A stretch of 15,165 nucleotides of DNA, from the NCBI GenBank assembly GCA_003695105.1, contig RFIZ01000051.1, positions 1-15,165 on the forward strand, read 5' to 3'. The stretch comes from Fidelibacterota bacterium (GTDB taxonomy: Bacteria; Fidelibacterota; Marinisomatia; Marinisomatales; J089). This document shows, piece after piece, positions 1-7,096 of the stretch (within the stretch, counting starts at the first letter, position 1; each line of letters starts with the position of its first letter). Under the pieces are notes generated by a model, which saw only the letters and a program-made list of their open reading frames with translations, did no database searches and was not told where the DNA came from. The position numbers and the translations under genes were made by a program.

Positions 1-453
1 GGGTACTGGATCGTTTTACTGGTCCTGTACCTTTTATCGGGGCTGTTGAAAAAAAGGCAGCAGCAGGCCGCCCGGCGGCGGTTGGAAGCCGTGGAGGAAG
101 GACCGGCAGAGGAACCGAAACCACCGCCGGAACCGGATTGGCTGAAAAACCTGTTTCAGGAATTTGTCGAACCGGAAGTTTCCGTTGCTCCCGTCAGGGA
201 ATCGGAGCCAGAGCCACCTCCGACCGTTGAACCGCCGTCCCCTTCACCGGAGCCGGAGGAAACGGGACCGGAACCTCTGAATGTCCTGGAACATCTGAAA
301 GAAGAAAAACCCCCGGCGGAACCACTCCCCGTAGGAAGCGGCCGCGCCGCGGAGATTCGGTCCTGGTTGACATCACCGGAAGGTCTCCGGCAAGCCGTGC
401 TGTTGCGGGAAATTTTGGATCGACCCCGGGCTTACCGGAGAACGATCCGGTAA
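1..453 (+). CDS. Membrane-anchored Pro/Glu-rich protein of unknown function (5' end missing)
   Basis: The reading frame is open from the first base of the window, so the start lies upstream; the TTG at 46 is only an internal codon. The visible 150 residues begin with a hydrophobic stretch (about residues 2-15, rich in L, V, Y and I) followed by a basic KKRQQQAARRR segment, which suggests a membrane helix with a positively charged cytoplasmic side. A long linker rich in Pro and Glu follows (about residues 33-112). The C-terminus returns to ordinary composition, with SWLTSPEGLRQAVLLREIL followed by DRPRAYRR. A C-terminal motif of the type LRxAxxLxEIL-x-x-P is, from memory, shared by many small unnamed proteins in anaerobic and FCB-type bacteria. 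No enzyme motif is seen. It could be a scaffold or envelope protein; function unknown. Its TAA stop directly abuts the stop of the convergent gene at 454. Confidence 0.75.
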   Translation, partial: GYWIVLLVLYLLSGLLKKRQQQAARRRLEAVEEGPAEEPKPPPEPDWLKNLFQEFVEPEVSVAPVRESEPEPPPTVEPPSPSPEPEETGPEPLNVLEHLKEEKPPAEPLPVGSGRAAEIRSWLTSPEGLRQAVLLREILDRPRAYRRTIR

Positions 454-2148
454 TCAGCGCTTGATCCGGGCGCCCTTATCCTCCTGAATGAAAATCCAGG
501 CGGCGACTTTGCCAATATTGAAGGGTTGATCCTGGCCCCAGTAGCGTAACCCGTGATGGTACTGGGAACTGGTATCCTCCGGCGGAAGGGAGTGGATATA
601 GTCCAGAATCCCCTGGATCCGTGCCTGCCAGCGGCGCATATTGGTCACCCGCAGATCCACCCAGCCGGCGTGGGCCCATTCTTCCAGGTTTTCCGGCGTG
701 ATGGGGAGGGTGTCTTCTCCCCGATAAACGGGAATTTTGATTTCCGGACCCCGCAGGAGTCGTTTCCCGTCTGGTAACAGGATCGGAATGCCGATGGACA
801 GGATTTCCGCCCGCGCCTGCTGATCGGACTGAATCCGGGCTTCGGCTTTGCGGGAGACCTCCTCCGGTTCGTGTTGAGGCAAATCCCTCAGGTTGCCGAT
901 CACGCCCTGAATAAGATGAGCCTCGTGGAGCAGTTTGGAGAGGCGGGGCGGTCCCAGGATTTCAAAGGCCACGCTGCAGGTATTGTATTCTTTTTCCAGC
1001 CGTTGCATTTCCTGCAGGGCCTGATGCCGCATGTATCCGGCGCGATAGGTGGGCCCCATGATGGAATTGTCCAGGGCATTGATAATATCATGGCCCGTAC
1101 TGTCACCCAGAATTTCCAGGATCACGTTTTCGGCGATTTCTTCCGGTGTGACGAATTCCATCTGGCCGGCGGAGGTGATGGTTTCAAACTCTCCCAGAGA
1201 AAAAATTCCGTTTTCTCCGGTGTCGATATACACCGATTTGAGATTATCCTTCAGATCCTGCCAGGTTCCCCGGTAGGTAACATCGCAAGTGCCTCCCAGC
1301 ACCATGGCATCTTCCGGCCGGCAATCCACCAGCCGGATGGGTTGACCGTGCTTCCGTACTTCCCCGTACTGGATCCCCTTCCAGGCGATGGCGGCTGCCG
1401 GTTTGATTTCCTTGCAGATGGGACCTCCGGGAGTGCGACCCATGAGAAAGAGTAACAAAGTGTGGGCCCCGGCCAGAGACGATTTGCTCAAAAGCACCCG
1501 GGAAGGGCGTTCTTCGCTGTGAGTGTAGGGAATGTTCAATCCCATACCCCCGGTTCCGGTGGTACCGATCTTGATATAGACCCCCGTCTGGTTCTGGACC
1601 ATGCTGGCATGGAGGATTTGAATGTGACGGATAATTTGAGGGATGTACAGAGTCGTCAGCATTTTTTCCACTTCCCCGTTCAACTGGTCTGCGGATCGGC
1701 CAGGATCTTCCAGCAGCGGTTTCAGGTGGTAATAGCCGGAATACAAATCCTGATAGGCCAGAGCCGTGGCAGTGTTGATGCTGTCAATGATGATATGGGG
1801 TTTGTGCCGGGAGATCACCTGGTGCAGGAAGGAGGCGCCCAGTTTTTCGTCGGTGAACTCCTCCATGGTGTCGTCCAGTAAGGTCTGGCGATGGACCGGA
1901 TTGTCCAGCAATTCTTCCCGGGTGAGATCTTTCAGCGTATCCCGGACGAAAATATTGCCCCACTCCGGAACAAATTGAATGTCCGGATAGGTGGCGGACA
2001 TAGTTTGGCAGGCCTCTTCGGCTTCCGACTGACGGAGGCTCAGGATGATCACCTTTTCCGGCTGACGTTCCGCCAGTTTGTGGAGAATGGCCGTGCCTAC
2101 CAGGCCCCAGCCACCCAGCACCAGAATGCGTCGATTGCGTATGTCCAT
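454..2148 (-). CDS. Rossmann-fold NAD(P)-binding protein, SDR/epimerase-like, function unknown
   Basis: A 564-residue protein starting at ATG 2148, with AAAGGAA 5 nt upstream as a ribosome site. The N-terminus (RRILVLGGWGLVGTAILHKL) has the GGxGLVG dinucleotide-binding turn at residues 12-18, as in extended short-chain dehydrogenases and epimerases. A central Gly-rich segment (GTTGTGGMGLN) is followed by a Tyr and, 14 residues later, a Lys; I do not see a canonical YxxxK catalytic pair. The chain is about 200 residues longer than ordinary epimerases, and its C-terminal half matches nothing I recognise. There is no signal peptide or membrane segment, so it is probably cytoplasmic. It follows porB on the same strand after 187 bp and may be the last gene of the por operon, perhaps acting on a keto or acyl metabolite; that role is inference. 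Fold confidence is good; substrate is unknown. Confidence 0.8.
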   Translation of the reverse strand: MDIRNRRILVLGGWGLVGTAILHKLAERQPEKVIILSLRQSEAEEACQTMSATYPDIQFVPEWGNIFVRDTLKDLTREELLDNPVHRQTLLDDTMEEFTDEKLGASFLHQVISRHKPHIIIDSINTATALAYQDLYSGYYHLKPLLEDPGRSADQLNGEVEKMLTTLYIPQIIRHIQILHASMVQNQTGVYIKIGTTGTGGMGLNIPYTHSEERPSRVLLSKSSLAGAHTLLLFLMGRTPGGPICKEIKPAAAIAWKGIQYGEVRKHGQPIRLVDCRPEDAMVLGGTCDVTYRGTWQDLKDNLKSVYIDTGENGIFSLGEFETITSAGQMEFVTPEEIAENVILEILGDSTGHDIINALDNSIMGPTYRAGYMRHQALQEMQRLEKEYNTCSVAFEILGPPRLSKLLHEAHLIQGVIGNLRDLPQHEPEEVSRKAEARIQSDQQARAEILSIGIPILLPDGKRLLRGPEIKIPVYRGEDTLPITPENLEEWAHAGWVDLRVTNMRRWQARIQGILDYIHSLPPEDTSSQYHHGLRYWGQDQPFNIGKVAAWIFIQEDKGARIKR

Positions 2149-2266
2149 GATGTTCCTTTCTACCGAAACCGAAATGAAGGGTAAAGACGGAAATGAAAAA
2201 GAGGAGAGCCGATCTCAGAAAGGACCGCAGAATCAAGGGGAAACAGAAGCTGGTCCGGATGAGCGA

Positions 2267-2283
2267 CCGGGCGAATGACCCGG
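2267..2283 (-). other. Small GC-rich hairpin in the gap between porB and the 564-residue gene
   Basis: The 187 bp between the porB stop (2336) and the next start (2148) holds no convincing gene. It contains a perfect 5-bp inverted repeat, CCGGG / CCCGG, around a 7-nt loop. No T-run follows on the transcribed strand, so it is not a standard intrinsic terminator. It could be a processing or attenuation structure, or chance. I found no good -35/-10 pair in the gap. Confidence 0.25.
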
Positions 2284-2335
2284 CTGTACCTCCGGATCGG
2301 GCTGCCAGAGAAAATCCGGCTACGGGATGTGAAGA

Positions 2336-3226
2336 TTAGAAAGAACTCGCGATCCTCTGTTGTAATTGATTCCAGCGGGAATCCACATCCTGTTGAATTT
2401 GATCGATGGCTTCCGGCGTCAAGTGCCGAAACCGTCCCTGGAGACGGAGGTACTCGTTCACCGGCACCGGTTCCGGATCCTGGGTGAGCCGGTATTTCCA
2501 TCCGTCCAGCACTTCAAACAAAGGGAATACCCGGCTTTTCACCGCCAGGCGGGAGATCCGGATCGATTGTTCCGGAACCGATTTCCAACCGGGGGGACAG
2601 GGGGACAAGATATGAATGAAACGCATGCCGCGGATGGATTTGGCGCGTTCGAATTTCTTGACCAGATCTTCGGGATAGGCCACGGAGGCGGTGGCGATGT
2701 AAGGAATATGATGCGCCGCCAGGGCGTCGACGATATTTTTCTTGGGCCGGGATTTCGGGTTGTTCACCGGCGTGGTGGTGGTCCAGGCTCCCCAGGGGGT
2801 GGCGGAACTGCGTTGGATCCCCGTGTTCATGTAGGCTTCATTGTCATAGCAGACATAGATGATGTCCTCGTTCCGCTCGGCCGCTCCGGACAAGGACTGA
2901 AACCCGATATCGAAGGTACCGCCGTCTCCGGCCCAGGCCATGACATTCACGTCCTCTTCCCCCCGGGCCCGCAAGCCGGCCCGGACACCGGTGGCCGTGA
3001 TCGCCGCAGTTTCAAAGGCCGTATGTATCACCGGCACGCCCACGACTGAATGGGGAGTGGGACCGTCAATCACGGACCAGCAACAGGCCGGAATGACGAC
3101 GACTGTTTTCGGTCCCAGCACTTTCAGGGCGTTGCGCATCGCCATGGCGGCACCGCAGCCGGGACAGGCCACATGTCCCGAACCCATGATTTCCTGCGCG
3201 GGGACGGATACGGGTATCTGACTCAT
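2336..3226 (-). CDS. porB: Pyruvate/2-oxoacid:ferredoxin oxidoreductase, beta subunit (thiamine diphosphate-binding)
   Basis: A 296-residue protein, the usual length for a stand-alone PorB. It binds thiamine diphosphate and a proximal [4Fe-4S] cluster and catalyses CoA-dependent decarboxylation with PorA. Visible features: cysteines for the cluster at CPGC (residues 21 and 24), C48/C49 and C210 (in LSPCPPGW). The TPP/Mg motif runs from about residue 100 (GDGGTFDIGFQSLSGA) to the family-typical YDNEAYMNTG at about 127-136. Start ATG 3226 has AGGAG at 3234-3238, 7 nt away, and overlaps the porA stop by 4 bp (ATGA), indicating translational coupling. Pyruvate is the likeliest substrate because the alpha and beta sequences look PorA/PorB-like, but another 2-oxoacid cannot be excluded by reading. 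Cytoplasmic and oxygen-sensitive by family. Confidence 0.95.
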   Translation of the reverse strand: MSQIPVSVPAQEIMGSGHVACPGCGAAMAMRNALKVLGPKTVVVIPACCWSVIDGPTPHSVVGVPVIHTAFETAAITATGVRAGLRARGEEDVNVMAWAGDGGTFDIGFQSLSGAAERNEDIIYVCYDNEAYMNTGIQRSSATPWGAWTTTTPVNNPKSRPKKNIVDALAAHHIPYIATASVAYPEDLVKKFERAKSIRGMRFIHILSPCPPGWKSVPEQSIRISRLAVKSRVFPLFEVLDGWKYRLTQDPEPVPVNEYLRLQGRFRHLTPEAIDQIQQDVDSRWNQLQQRIASSF

Positions 3227-4431
3227 GCTTTCACTCCTATCCAGACCAGATCCTGTCCGGTCTCGCTGTGAATGAGGTGTTCCACGATTTCAGCCAGCAC
3301 GTCGGGGGTTACATCCCGCCCGCCCAGGCCGGCGACATACCCATTGAGCAGGGGCCGGTGATCGCCATTGTATAAGGCGGATTTCAATTCACTGTAGAAG
3401 ATGCCGCCCTGGCCAAAGGAGAGATTCCGGTCGATCACTCCCACGCGCTGCGCCTGGGCCAGGGCCTGCCGCAGGGCTTCCACCGGAAAGGGACGAAACA
3501 TCCGGATTTTCACCAGACCCAACGGAACCCCGTTTTCCCGGTATTGATCGACGACCAGGCGCGTAGTCCCGGTGATGGTTCCCGCTGTGACCAGAATCGT
3601 TTCGGCGTCTTCACAGCGGTAGGATTCGATGGCGGTTCCGTGCCAGCGACCCAGGTGGTATTTGTATTCTTCGGCAATGACGGGCCAGAGCTGGAGCGCT
3701 TCTTCCATTGCCTGTTGCATGTGATAGCGGAATTCCATGTACACATCCGGTTTGGCGAGGCCGCCAAAGGCGCGGGGATGGTTCACATCCAGCCGGAATT
3801 CAGGCTGGTACGGCGGCAGGAAGCGGTCTACCAGTTCCTGTTTCGGCAGGGCGACCGGTTCGGCGGTGTGGGAGAGAAAAAAGGCGTCCATGTTCACCAT
3901 CACCGGAAGCATGACCTGTTCCGCCAGTCGATAGGCCATGAGGATCGTATCCAGGATTTCCTGATTGCTCTCGCCGTAAAATTGAATCCAGCCCGTATCG
4001 CGCTGGGCCAGGCTGTCCGTCTGGTCGGCCCAGATGGACCAGGGGGGCGCCAGGGCCCGGTTCACGTTCACCATGACGATCGGCAGGCGGGCGGCGGCGA
4101 CCCAGTGAATGATCTCGTGCATCAGCAACAGCCCCTGGGAAGAGGTGGCGGTAAAACATCGTGCACCGGCGGAGGCCGCTCCTACCAGACAGGCGAGAGC
4201 AGAATGTTCGGACTCGACTTTGATGAATTGTGCATCCAGATCACCGGTGGCGCACATTTCGGACAAGAGTTCTACGATCGACGTCTGGGGTGTGATGGGA
4301 TAGGCGGAAATGGCCTGGACCCGGGCCAGGCGGGCGGCGTGCGAGGCGGCATGGGTGCCTTCGATGACCAGAATGTCTTCGGTGGTTTCCTCATTGAAAT
4401 ACGGTTTCAGGGCGGGAGCTAATTCGTGCAC
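3223..4431 (-). CDS. porA: Pyruvate/2-oxoacid:ferredoxin oxidoreductase, alpha subunit
   Basis: A 402-residue PorA, typical length. It supplies the pyrimidine-binding half of the TPP site and the CoA-binding region of the oxidoreductase. Family marks are SAYPITPQTS (about 42-51), VESEHSAL (72-79), TSSQG (96-100) and ALAPPWSIWADQTDSL with RDTGW (about 126-148), the last being characteristic of pyruvate-type alpha subunits. The start is GTG at 4431; no ATG lies nearby, and a strong GAGGAGGA at 4438-4445 sits 6 nt upstream. The gene overlaps the end of the upstream reductase gene by 13 bp and the start of porB by 4 bp. The fused ferredoxin upstream takes the place of a separate PorD. Confidence 0.95.
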   Translation of the reverse strand: MHELAPALKPYFNEETTEDILVIEGTHAASHAARLARVQAISAYPITPQTSIVELLSEMCATGDLDAQFIKVESEHSALACLVGAASAGARCFTATSSQGLLLMHEIIHWVAAARLPIVMVNVNRALAPPWSIWADQTDSLAQRDTGWIQFYGESNQEILDTILMAYRLAEQVMLPVMVNMDAFFLSHTAEPVALPKQELVDRFLPPYQPEFRLDVNHPRAFGGLAKPDVYMEFRYHMQQAMEEALQLWPVIAEEYKYHLGRWHGTAIESYRCEDAETILVTAGTITGTTRLVVDQYRENGVPLGLVKIRMFRPFPVEALRQALAQAQRVGVIDRNLSFGQGGIFYSELKSALYNGDHRPLLNGYVAGLGGRDVTPDVLAEIVEHLIHSETGQDLVWIGVKA

Positions 4432-6095
4432 GATAATTCCTCCTCAAAGGTCATGGCCTCCCGGGGACATTCCTCTACACAGACGCCACATCCTTTGCAA
4501 AAATCGTAATTGATCACATAGGGTACTCCATTGGAACCGCGGGTGATGGCCACGTCGGGACAGTAAATCAGACACAGGTCACATTCGATGCAGGTACCGC
4601 AGCTGAAACAGCGCACGGCCTCCTGTTCGGCGGTGTCGGGGGAAAGCGTTTGATTGACTTCCGTGAAGGACTGAACAGCGTCCCGAACGTCCAGGTGCGG
4701 CAGCGCGGGACGGGATTGGTGGCGAAAATAGTCCAGGTTGATTTGATCGTATGTGACCACCGGCGGCTGGTTCGCGGCGGGCTTTTGGTCCAGGAGGGAA
4801 TGCAATACGGCCAGGGCCGTCGCTTTTCCGGTGGCGATGGCGTCAACCACCGTTCCCACCGGGCCGTCAGCCACATCGCCGCAGGCATACACACCTTCCA
4901 GGTTCGTCTGATAATGGTCATTGACGGCAATCCGGGATCCGGTGGTACCCAGGGCAGGCAGTGACTCCAACTCCGGCAGTTCGCCGATGGCCAGGAGAAC
5001 GGCTCCCGTCTCCAACACGGCTTCCGAACCGGGAATGGGAATCGGGCGGCGCCGGCCGCTGTCATCCGGTTCCCCCAGGCGCGTCTTGATCCAACGCAAT
5101 CCTCGGACAGATTCATCCCCCAGAACCTCCACCGGGGTGCAGCATTCTTTCAGATCGATCCCTTCTTCCAGCGCGGCTTCGATTTCTTCACGTACAGCCG
5201 GCATTTCGGTCCGGGAGCGACGGTAGAGAATGGTGACGTCGGCTCCCAGTCGACGGGCGCTCCGGGCGGCATCGATGGCCGTATTTCCTCCCCCGATCAC
5301 CGTCACCCGCTCCGGCAGGTCCACGGGTTGGTGTGTATTCAGTTCCCGAAGAAAATCGAGGGCTGACCGGACGCCTTTCAGGTGACGTCCCGGCAGGTCC
5401 ACGGCGCGTCCCCGGTAGGCTCCCAGAGCCAGAATCACAGCATCGAAACGGTTCTGGAGGTCTTCGAGGGTGATGTCAGTTCCCAGTCGTTGCCCGGTGC
5501 GGATTTCCACTCCCAGGGATTGAATGTCGTGAATCTCTTTGTCCAGAATGTGGCGGGGCAGACGGTATTCGGGAATACCGAGACGCAGCATACCACCGGG
5601 TTCCGCAGCCGCTTCAAAGATGGTGACCGCCGTTCCCCGCCGTGCCAGTTGATACGCCGCCGACAGACCGGCGGGACCGGAGCCCACAATGGCGATGTTC
5701 ACACCGTTGGAGGGCTGTCGAAAAGAGGCGGGATACCTTCGGTCCAGGTTTTGATCGGCCACAAACCGCTCCAGCGCATTGATGGCGATGCGTTCATCGA
5801 ATTCGCCCCGGTTGCAGACATCTTCACAGGGATGGTAACAGACCCGTCCGCAGACCCCGGGGAGGGGGTTGTCCTCCAGAATGATTTCCCAGGCCCCCCG
5901 GTAGTCGCCGCGTTTCACCTGAGCAAAATATTGAGGAATTTTTTCATGGGTCGGGCAACCCTGGGTGCAGGGGGGAAGTTTGTTTTCATAGCGGGGGCGC
6001 ATGTAGCGCCAGGAACCGGTATGGTTCCATTCCATTCGTCCCGTCGATGCGGCAAAAACAGGTTTTCCTTCCTGGTCGATTAACACATGTCCCAT
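4419..6095 (-). CDS. GltD-type FAD/NAD(P) oxidoreductase fused to a 2x[4Fe-4S] ferredoxin (PorD-like) domain
   Basis: A 558-residue fusion. Residues ~40-115 form a GltD/dihydropyrimidine-dehydrogenase-type Fe-S domain with C43, C47, C82, C86, C90 and C94. Residues ~133-435 are the flavoprotein core, with the FAD motif IVGSGPAGLSAAYQL (GxGxxG 138-143), the NAD(P) motif IGGGNTAIDAAR (268-273) and the second FAD motif ACGDVADGPVGTVVDA (about 404-419). The C-terminal ~65 residues are a bacterial ferredoxin with two CxxCxxCxxxCP sets: C502/505/508/512 and C533/536/539/543, plus C496 and C499. It lies between porC and porA, so it probably passes electrons between the Por complex and NAD(P)H, much as the FAD subunit of phenylglyoxylate:NAD+ oxidoreductase does. 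Start ATG 6095 has AGGAG at 6102-6106, overlapping the porC stop. The direction of electron flow is not shown by sequence. Confidence 0.92.
   Translation of the reverse strand: MGHVLIDQEGKPVFAASTGRMEWNHTGSWRYMRPRYENKLPPCTQGCPTHEKIPQYFAQVKRGDYRGAWEIILEDNPLPGVCGRVCYHPCEDVCNRGEFDERIAINALERFVADQNLDRRYPASFRQPSNGVNIAIVGSGPAGLSAAYQLARRGTAVTIFEAAAEPGGMLRLGIPEYRLPRHILDKEIHDIQSLGVEIRTGQRLGTDITLEDLQNRFDAVILALGAYRGRAVDLPGRHLKGVRSALDFLRELNTHQPVDLPERVTVIGGGNTAIDAARSARRLGADVTILYRRSRTEMPAVREEIEAALEEGIDLKECCTPVEVLGDESVRGLRWIKTRLGEPDDSGRRRPIPIPGSEAVLETGAVLLAIGELPELESLPALGTTGSRIAVNDHYQTNLEGVYACGDVADGPVGTVVDAIATGKATALAVLHSLLDQKPAANQPPVVTYDQINLDYFRHQSRPALPHLDVRDAVQSFTEVNQTLSPDTAEQEAVRCFSCGTCIECDLCLIYCPDVAITRGSNGVPYVINYDFCKGCGVCVEECPREAMTFEEELSCTN
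4438..4445 (-). promoter_or_regulatory. Strong ribosome-binding site that fixes the GTG start of porA
   Basis: On the minus strand this reads GAGGAGGA, 6 nt before the GTG at 4431. It lies inside the end of the upstream reductase gene. It supports the GTG start, since the first internal Met of PorA is too far downstream to be real. Confidence 0.85.
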
Positions 6096-6104
6096 GGGAA
6101 ACTC

Positions 6105-6671
6105 CTATACGGGTGTCGATTCAGTGAAGTGGCACTGGGTAAAGGCCTCCTGGGCGGCGGCCACGTTTTCTTCCGGTTTGAGTGGCACGTAGGAAGCGAT
6201 TGTTGTACTCAGGGCGTCCATTCCAATCAGTCCGGTGCTGCGGGAGAAGGCGCCCAGGATCGCCGTATTGACGATCGGAGAAGATTTGGACCCCAGGCCG
6301 TGCCGGACGGCAATGGCGTTGGCATCCACCGTGGCCAGAGCATAGGACGCCAGTTGGGGATAGTCCTCGGCCGAGAGGGGACTGTTAATCAAAATGGTGC
6401 CGCCGGGTTTCAGTCCCCCGGTTATATCGACGGTTTGGAGCAGGGTCGGATCCAGGATGATGAGATGTTGCGGTGAATAAATTTCGGTCCGCAAATGAAT
6501 GGGTTTGTCATCGACGCGGATGAAGGCCATCACCGGCGCGCCCCGACGTTCGACTCCAAAGGCCGGAAATGCCTGGGCAAATTTTCCTTCTTTGAAAAAG
6601 GCGGACGCCAGAATTTTGCAGGCAACCACCGCCCCCTGGCCTCCCCGTCCGTGCATACGAATTTCAATCAT
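6105..6671 (-). CDS. porC: Pyruvate/2-oxoacid:ferredoxin oxidoreductase, gamma subunit
   Basis: A 188-residue protein matching the small gamma subunit (POR_C family) that completes the CoA-dependent oxidoreductase core. The N-terminus MIEIRMHGRGGQGAVVACKI carries the hallmark GRGGQG turn at residues 8-13. Later come AFPAFGVERRGAPV, also typical, and LIILDPTLL. Its ATG at 6671 overlaps the end of the ferritin-like gene by 8 bp, and 9 bp separate its stop from the reductase-ferredoxin fusion. The order gamma, reductase/ferredoxin, alpha, beta matches the common gamma-delta-alpha-beta arrangement of four-subunit enzymes, with the fusion standing where delta is expected. Confidence 0.95.
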   Translation of the reverse strand: MIEIRMHGRGGQGAVVACKILASAFFKEGKFAQAFPAFGVERRGAPVMAFIRVDDKPIHLRTEIYSPQHLIILDPTLLQTVDITGGLKPGGTILINSPLSAEDYPQLASYALATVDANAIAVRHGLGSKSSPIVNTAILGAFSRSTGLIGMDALSTTIASYVPLKPEENVAAAQEAFTQCHFTESTPV

Positions 6672-6957
6672 GAGGTTTTCCTGTAATCGTTCCAGAATCC
6701 AAGTTCAGCCCCGTTTCGCCAAAGGAGGACAAGATCCCGTCCCGCACGGCATATTGATTATTCAGGGCATCCAAACAGCGGCTCAGTTCCAGGGCATGAC
6801 GATCTTCCATCTCCGCCAGACGATTCAGCAAAGTTTTGATGTCCGGGAGGGACGTCTGGCGGGCCGCTTCCCGATACCAGGCAGCGGCTTCCTGTTCATC
6901 CCGGATGGCATCCAGAAAAAGATCCTGAATGGAGGTGTATGTGGGAACAGGTCGCAT
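6664..6957 (-). CDS. Two-helix ferritin-like (half di-iron site, rubrerythrin/EncFtn-type) protein
   Basis: A 97-residue protein, probably two long helices (about 10-35 and 38-65) and a short tail. Helix 1 has DEQEAAAWY and helix 2 has LAEMEDRHALEL, giving candidate metal ligands E21, E51 and H54. One chain has only half of a di-iron site, so it must dimerise to form a complete one. The spacing E, +6 W, +7 Y, +30 E, +33 H is the same as I recall for encapsulated ferritin EncFtn (E32, W38, Y39, E62, H65), whereas classic rubrerythrin has a longer E-to-E spacing. The C-terminus (LDSGTITGKPHD) lacks a recognisable encapsulin cargo peptide, and no encapsulin gene is in the window. Start ATG 6957 has GGAGG at 6963-6967. 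It is first in the por operon, so iron handling or oxidative protection of the Fe-S enzyme is plausible but inferred. Confidence 0.82.
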   Translation of the reverse strand: MRPVPTYTSIQDLFLDAIRDEQEAAAWYREAARQTSLPDIKTLLNRLAEMEDRHALELSRCLDALNNQYAVRDGILSSFGETGLNLDSGTITGKPHD

Positions 6958-7055
6958 GGGATCCTCCGATCTATCCAGCCTGTCGGACGGTCAGCCGTAA
7001 CGGGCAACGAGCCTGTTCTGCCGTCAAACCGGGGATGGATGGTCGTTGAATGTAC

Positions 7056-7085
7056 ATAATAAGACAAATATGTCTTGTATTACAA
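7056..7085 (-). promoter_or_regulatory. Candidate sigma-70-type promoter of the ferritin-por operon
   Basis: Read on the minus strand, a -35-like TTGTAA (7080-7085) and a -10-like TATTAT (7056-7061) are separated by 18 bp. The implied start near 7050 gives a leader of roughly 90 nt before the ferritin-like gene. It is the only AT-rich island in the 175-bp gap behind coaE. Called by eye only. Confidence 0.5.
7061..7076. promoter_or_regulatory. Perfect palindrome AAGACA-N4-TGTCTT, candidate operator
   Basis: A 6-bp perfect inverted repeat around the spacer AATA. It fills most of the interval between the -35 and -10 of the candidate promoter, where a bound repressor would block RNA polymerase. 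It does not match the FNR, Rex, Fur or PerR consensus that I know, so the regulator is unidentified. Confidence 0.5.
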
Positions 7086-7096
7086 TTTAGGCCGAT

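Noticed and set aside
871..1455. 194-codon open frame on the plus strand
   Set aside because: Antisense to the 564-residue gene with no family motif; a shadow frame.
1784..2236. Minus-strand frame with a hydrophobic start in the gap after porB
   Set aside because: Begins at TTG without a good ribosome site and runs mostly inside the 564-residue gene in another frame; the hydrophobic start is short and the rest is not protein-like.
3544..4422. 292-codon open frame on the plus strand
   Set aside because: Lies antisense inside porA, is low-complexity in Gly/His/Val, has no recognisable motif, and arises from codon bias of the real gene.
6664..6957. Encapsulin cargo system
   Set aside because: The ferritin-like protein matches EncFtn spacing, but there is no encapsulin gene in the window and no clear cargo peptide at its C-terminus.
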